Shown piece after piece: positions 60,901 to 64,000 of a stretch of 64,000 bases of DNA. Below the pieces are notes generated by a model. That model was not told the DNA's origin and did no database searches. It saw only the letters and a program-made list of their open reading frames with translations. This DNA is from Betaproteobacteria bacterium. GTDB lineage: Bacteria > Pseudomonadota > Gammaproteobacteria > Burkholderiales > JAEUOS01. Positions within the stretch are counted from its first letter, which is position 1; every line of letters begins with the position of its first letter. The position numbers and the translations under genes were made by a program. The stretch spans positions 123,013-187,012 of the forward strand of contig JAQGMJ010000020.1 of the NCBI GenBank assembly GCA_028292405.1, given 5' to 3'.

Positions 60901-63900
60901 GTTCTTCCGGGGTGGAGAGAACCGGGTCCAGGCCCAGGATTTTCAGTTTTTCGGCCACATCGGGCTGCTTGAACAGGCGCACGCTGTCGGCGTTGATCTT
61001 GGCGATGATGTCCTTGGGCGTGCCGGCGGGGGCGAACAGGGCGAACCAGGAGGTGGCCTCGAAGCCCGGCAGGCCCTGCTCGGCGACGGTGGGAATGTCC
61101 GGCGCCGAAGGGCTGCGCTTGGCGCCTGTCTGGCCCAGGGCGCGCAGCTTGCCTTCCTTGGCCAGCGGCAGGGCGCTGGGCATGTTGTCGAACATCAGCT
61201 GGATCTGCCCGCCCAGCAGGTCGGGAATGGCGAACTGGCGGCCCTTGTACGGGACGTGGGTCATTTCGATGCCGGTCATCGACTTCATCAGTTCACCAGA
61301 GACGTGGATCGAGGTGCCGACCCCAGGCGAGCCGAAGGAGAGCTTGCCGGGGTTGGCGCGGCCGTAGGCGATCAATTCCTGCACGTTTTTCACCGGCAGG
61401 CCGGGCCAGACCACCAGCAGGTTGGGGGTGGAGGCGAGCAGGGTGACGGGGGCGAAGTCCTTCACCATGTCGTAGGGCATCTTGCTGTAGAGGGCGCCGT
61501 TGATCGAGTGCGTGCCGACCGTGCCCATCACCAGGGTGTAGCCGTCGGCCGGCGACTTGGCAACGTTTTCGGCGCCGATGTTGCCGCCCGCGCCGGGCTT
61601 GTTGTCGACCACGATGGACTGGCCGAGCTGCGACTTCTCGCTGATGATGCGGGCGAGGATGTCCGGCGCGCCGCCGGGGGGAAAGGTGACCACCAGGCGC
61701 AGCGGCTTGCTGGGGTACTGGGCATACGCCGTGCCGCCGGCTCCAAGCGCCAGCAAGCCCAACGTGACCATTACCAGGTGCTTGATCAACTTGGTCTTTT
61801 TCATTTTGTCTCCATCCTGTGGGTTCAAGACTTGGAGGCACTGATTTTTTTGTACGCGCCCCAAGCGGCTCCGGTTTCCTCAACCTGCCCTTTATATCGG
61901 CGTTCAGCGATTGTGGAGAGCGAACGGAGCCTACCAAAAAAAAACGGGGCGCACATTGCGCCCCGTCGTTTTGCCTGGAAGGCCGGCCGTCGACTATTCC
62001 TCGACGAACGTTTCCTCGCGGCGTTTCGCTATCTGCGGCAGGGCGATGATCGCCAGCAGCGCCGCGGCCATGATCAGCATGGTCAGCGACAGCGGGCGGG
62101 TGAAGAACACCGTGGGGTCGCCGCGCGACAGCAGCATGGCGCGACGCAGGTTTTCTTCCATCATCGGTCCCAGGATGAAGCCCAGCAGCAGCGGAGCAGG
62201 CTCGGAGGCGAACTTGATGAACATGATGCCCAGCACGCCGAACAGCACGGTGATCAGCACGTCGAACGAGTTGTTGTTCACCGAGAACACGCCGATGCAG
62301 CAGAACATCAAAATCGCCGGGTAGAGCATGCGGTAAGGCACCTTCAGCAGCTGCACCCACATGCCGATCAGCGGCAGGTTCAGGATCACCAGCATCAGGT
62401 TGCCGATCCACATGGAAGCGATCAGGCCCCAGAACAGCTGCGGGTTGCTGGTCATCACCTGCGGGCCCGGCTGGATGTTGTGGATGGTCATCGCACCCAC
62501 CATCAACGCCATCACGGCGTTCGGCGGAATGCCCAGCGTCAGGAGCGGGATGAAGGACGTCTGCGCCGCGGCATTGTTGGCCGATTCCGGACCGGCCACG
62601 CCTTCGATGGCGCCCTTGCCGAATTCGGCGCTGTTCTTGCTGACCTTCTTTTCCAGCGAATACGCGCCGAACGACGCCAGCGCCGCGCCGCCGCCGGGCA
62701 GGATGCCCAGCACCGAACCCAGGATCGTGCCGCGCACGATAGGCGCGAACATGCGCTTGAAGTCGTCCTTGCTCGGGAACATGCTGGTCACCTTGTTGGT
62801 GAAGACTTCGCGGTGTTCCTTCTGCTCCAGGTTGGTCATCACTTCGGCAAAGCCGAACACGCCCATGGCCACCGCGACGAAGCCGATGCCGTCGGCCAGT
62901 TCAGGAATGTCGAACGCGTAACGCGACACGCCGGTGTTGACGTCGGTGCCGATAATGCCGCCCAACAGGCCCAGCACGATCATCGCAATGGCCTTGATCA
63001 GCGAGCCGGAGGCCAGCACCACGGCGCCGATCAGGCCCAGCACCATCAGCGAAAAGTATTCGGCAGGGCCGAACTTGAACGCCACCTCGGCCAGCGGCAC
63101 CGCAAACGCGGCCAGCAGCAGGGTGCCGGCGCAGCCGGCAACGAAGGAGCCGATCGCAGCAGTCGACAGCGCCACGCCGGCGCGCCCCCGGCGCGCCATC
63201 TGGTAGCCGTCGATACAGGTGACGACCGACGAGGTCTCGCCGGGCAGGTTGACAATGATGGCGGTGGTGGAGCCGCCATAATGCGCGCCGTAGTAAATAC
63301 CGGACAGCATGATCAGGACGCCCAGTGGCGGCAGCGCGTAGGTTGCCGGCAGCAGCATGGCGATGGTGGCGACCGGGCCCAGGCCCGGCAGCACGCCGAT
63401 CAGCGTGCCGATGACGGCGCCGATGAAGCAGTAGGCCAGGTTCATCGGCAGGTTGAAGCTCATGCCCAGGATAGTGAGCGGCTCCAGGGCCAGCACCGCG
63501 CCGAAGCCGGTGGATAGATTGGCAATCAGGGTTTCCATGAGGATGTTTCCTTATCCGGCGAAAAAGGTGGGCCAGAGCGGAAACTGCAGACTCAGGGCAT
63601 AGACGAAGACGACCAGGCACAGCGCGACCAGCACGACAGTGTTGATCAGCGTGGCTTTCCAGCCGAACTCATGGCTGGCGTAGCTCGACACGCATACCAC
63701 CGCAATGAGCGCCAGGATCAGTCCGCCACGGTTGAGCAGCAGGCCGAACAGCACGACCGAGCCCAGCACGAGGAAGATGGTCGGCCAGGAAAACTTCGCG
63801 ACCTTGTGCTCTTCCGCCTTGGGCGACAGCGCGGCCAGCGCGATGACCACGCCCAGCACGATCAATATGACGCCCAGTACGGTGGGGAAATAACCCGGCC

Positions 63901-64000
63901 CCATGCGGGCCGCAGAGCCGAAGGTATAGCGTGTGCCAAACCCCGAGAAAAAAATGCCAAAGGCGGCGAACATCAACCCCGCCCAGAAGTCCTTCTGATT

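Overview
The window is about 64 kb of GC-rich chromosomal DNA from a betaproteobacterium, most likely in the Burkholderiales/Rhodocyclales range. This rests on the metX-metW pair, an incomplete PTS (EI, HPr, an EIIA of the mannose type), proteobacterial gshA-gshB, glnK-amtB, ubiK and comM, and several tripartite tricarboxylate (Bug/TctC) and TRAP transport genes. The genus cannot be fixed from the sequence alone. No rRNA, tRNA, CRISPR array or intact insertion sequence was seen.

Region 1 (1-18 kb) is core metabolism. Reading leftward are a lipoprotein-like M48 protease (cut by the window edge), an AmpG-type transporter, metW and metX behind a SAM-II-like riboswitch with its own terminator, a conserved hypothetical gene, the PTS genes, gshA-gshB, and glnK-amtB behind a sigma-54 promoter with an upstream NtrC-type site. 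A TorF-like outer-membrane protein follows. Reading rightward are ubiK, comM, a purine nucleoside permease-like protein, a DMT transporter and a gamma-glutamylcyclotransferase-fold protein. An acyl-CoA-binding protein and a LysR regulator lie on the minus strand.

Region 2 (19-29.5 kb) is accessory. It holds a small exported protein, a TPR/beta-barrel protein resembling Slam (type XI secretion) translocators followed by an exported FecR-domain protein with a TbpB-like C-terminal barrel, then a CapK-like adenylating enzyme, an acyl-AMP ligase, a glycosyltransferase, and a decayed second copy of the ligase.

Region 3 (29.4-50 kb) is catabolism. It holds a complete L-threonate/tetronate operon (ltnD-otnK-otnC-otnI), an alpha/beta hydrolase, a fatty acyl-CoA ligase, indolepyruvate:ferredoxin oxidoreductase (iorAB), and a leftward cluster made of a Rieske dioxygenase (alpha and beta), a LivK-like binding protein, a TRAP transporter and a 2-hydroxyacid dehydrogenase. 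A divergent LysR gene faces this cluster. The dioxygenase beta subunit has an unusual histone H1-like Lys/Ala tail.

Region 4 (50-64 kb) holds a single-domain class III nucleotide cyclase, a SoeABC-type molybdenum enzyme (probable sulfite dehydrogenase) with an extra membrane protein, a two-subunit molybdenum hydroxylase, and a tripartite tricarboxylate transport locus (tctB-tctA plus two tctC genes) that runs off the right edge. Several intergenic repeats are present. They include a two-hairpin element found at two loci 50 kb apart, each just after the stop codon of a minus-strand gene.
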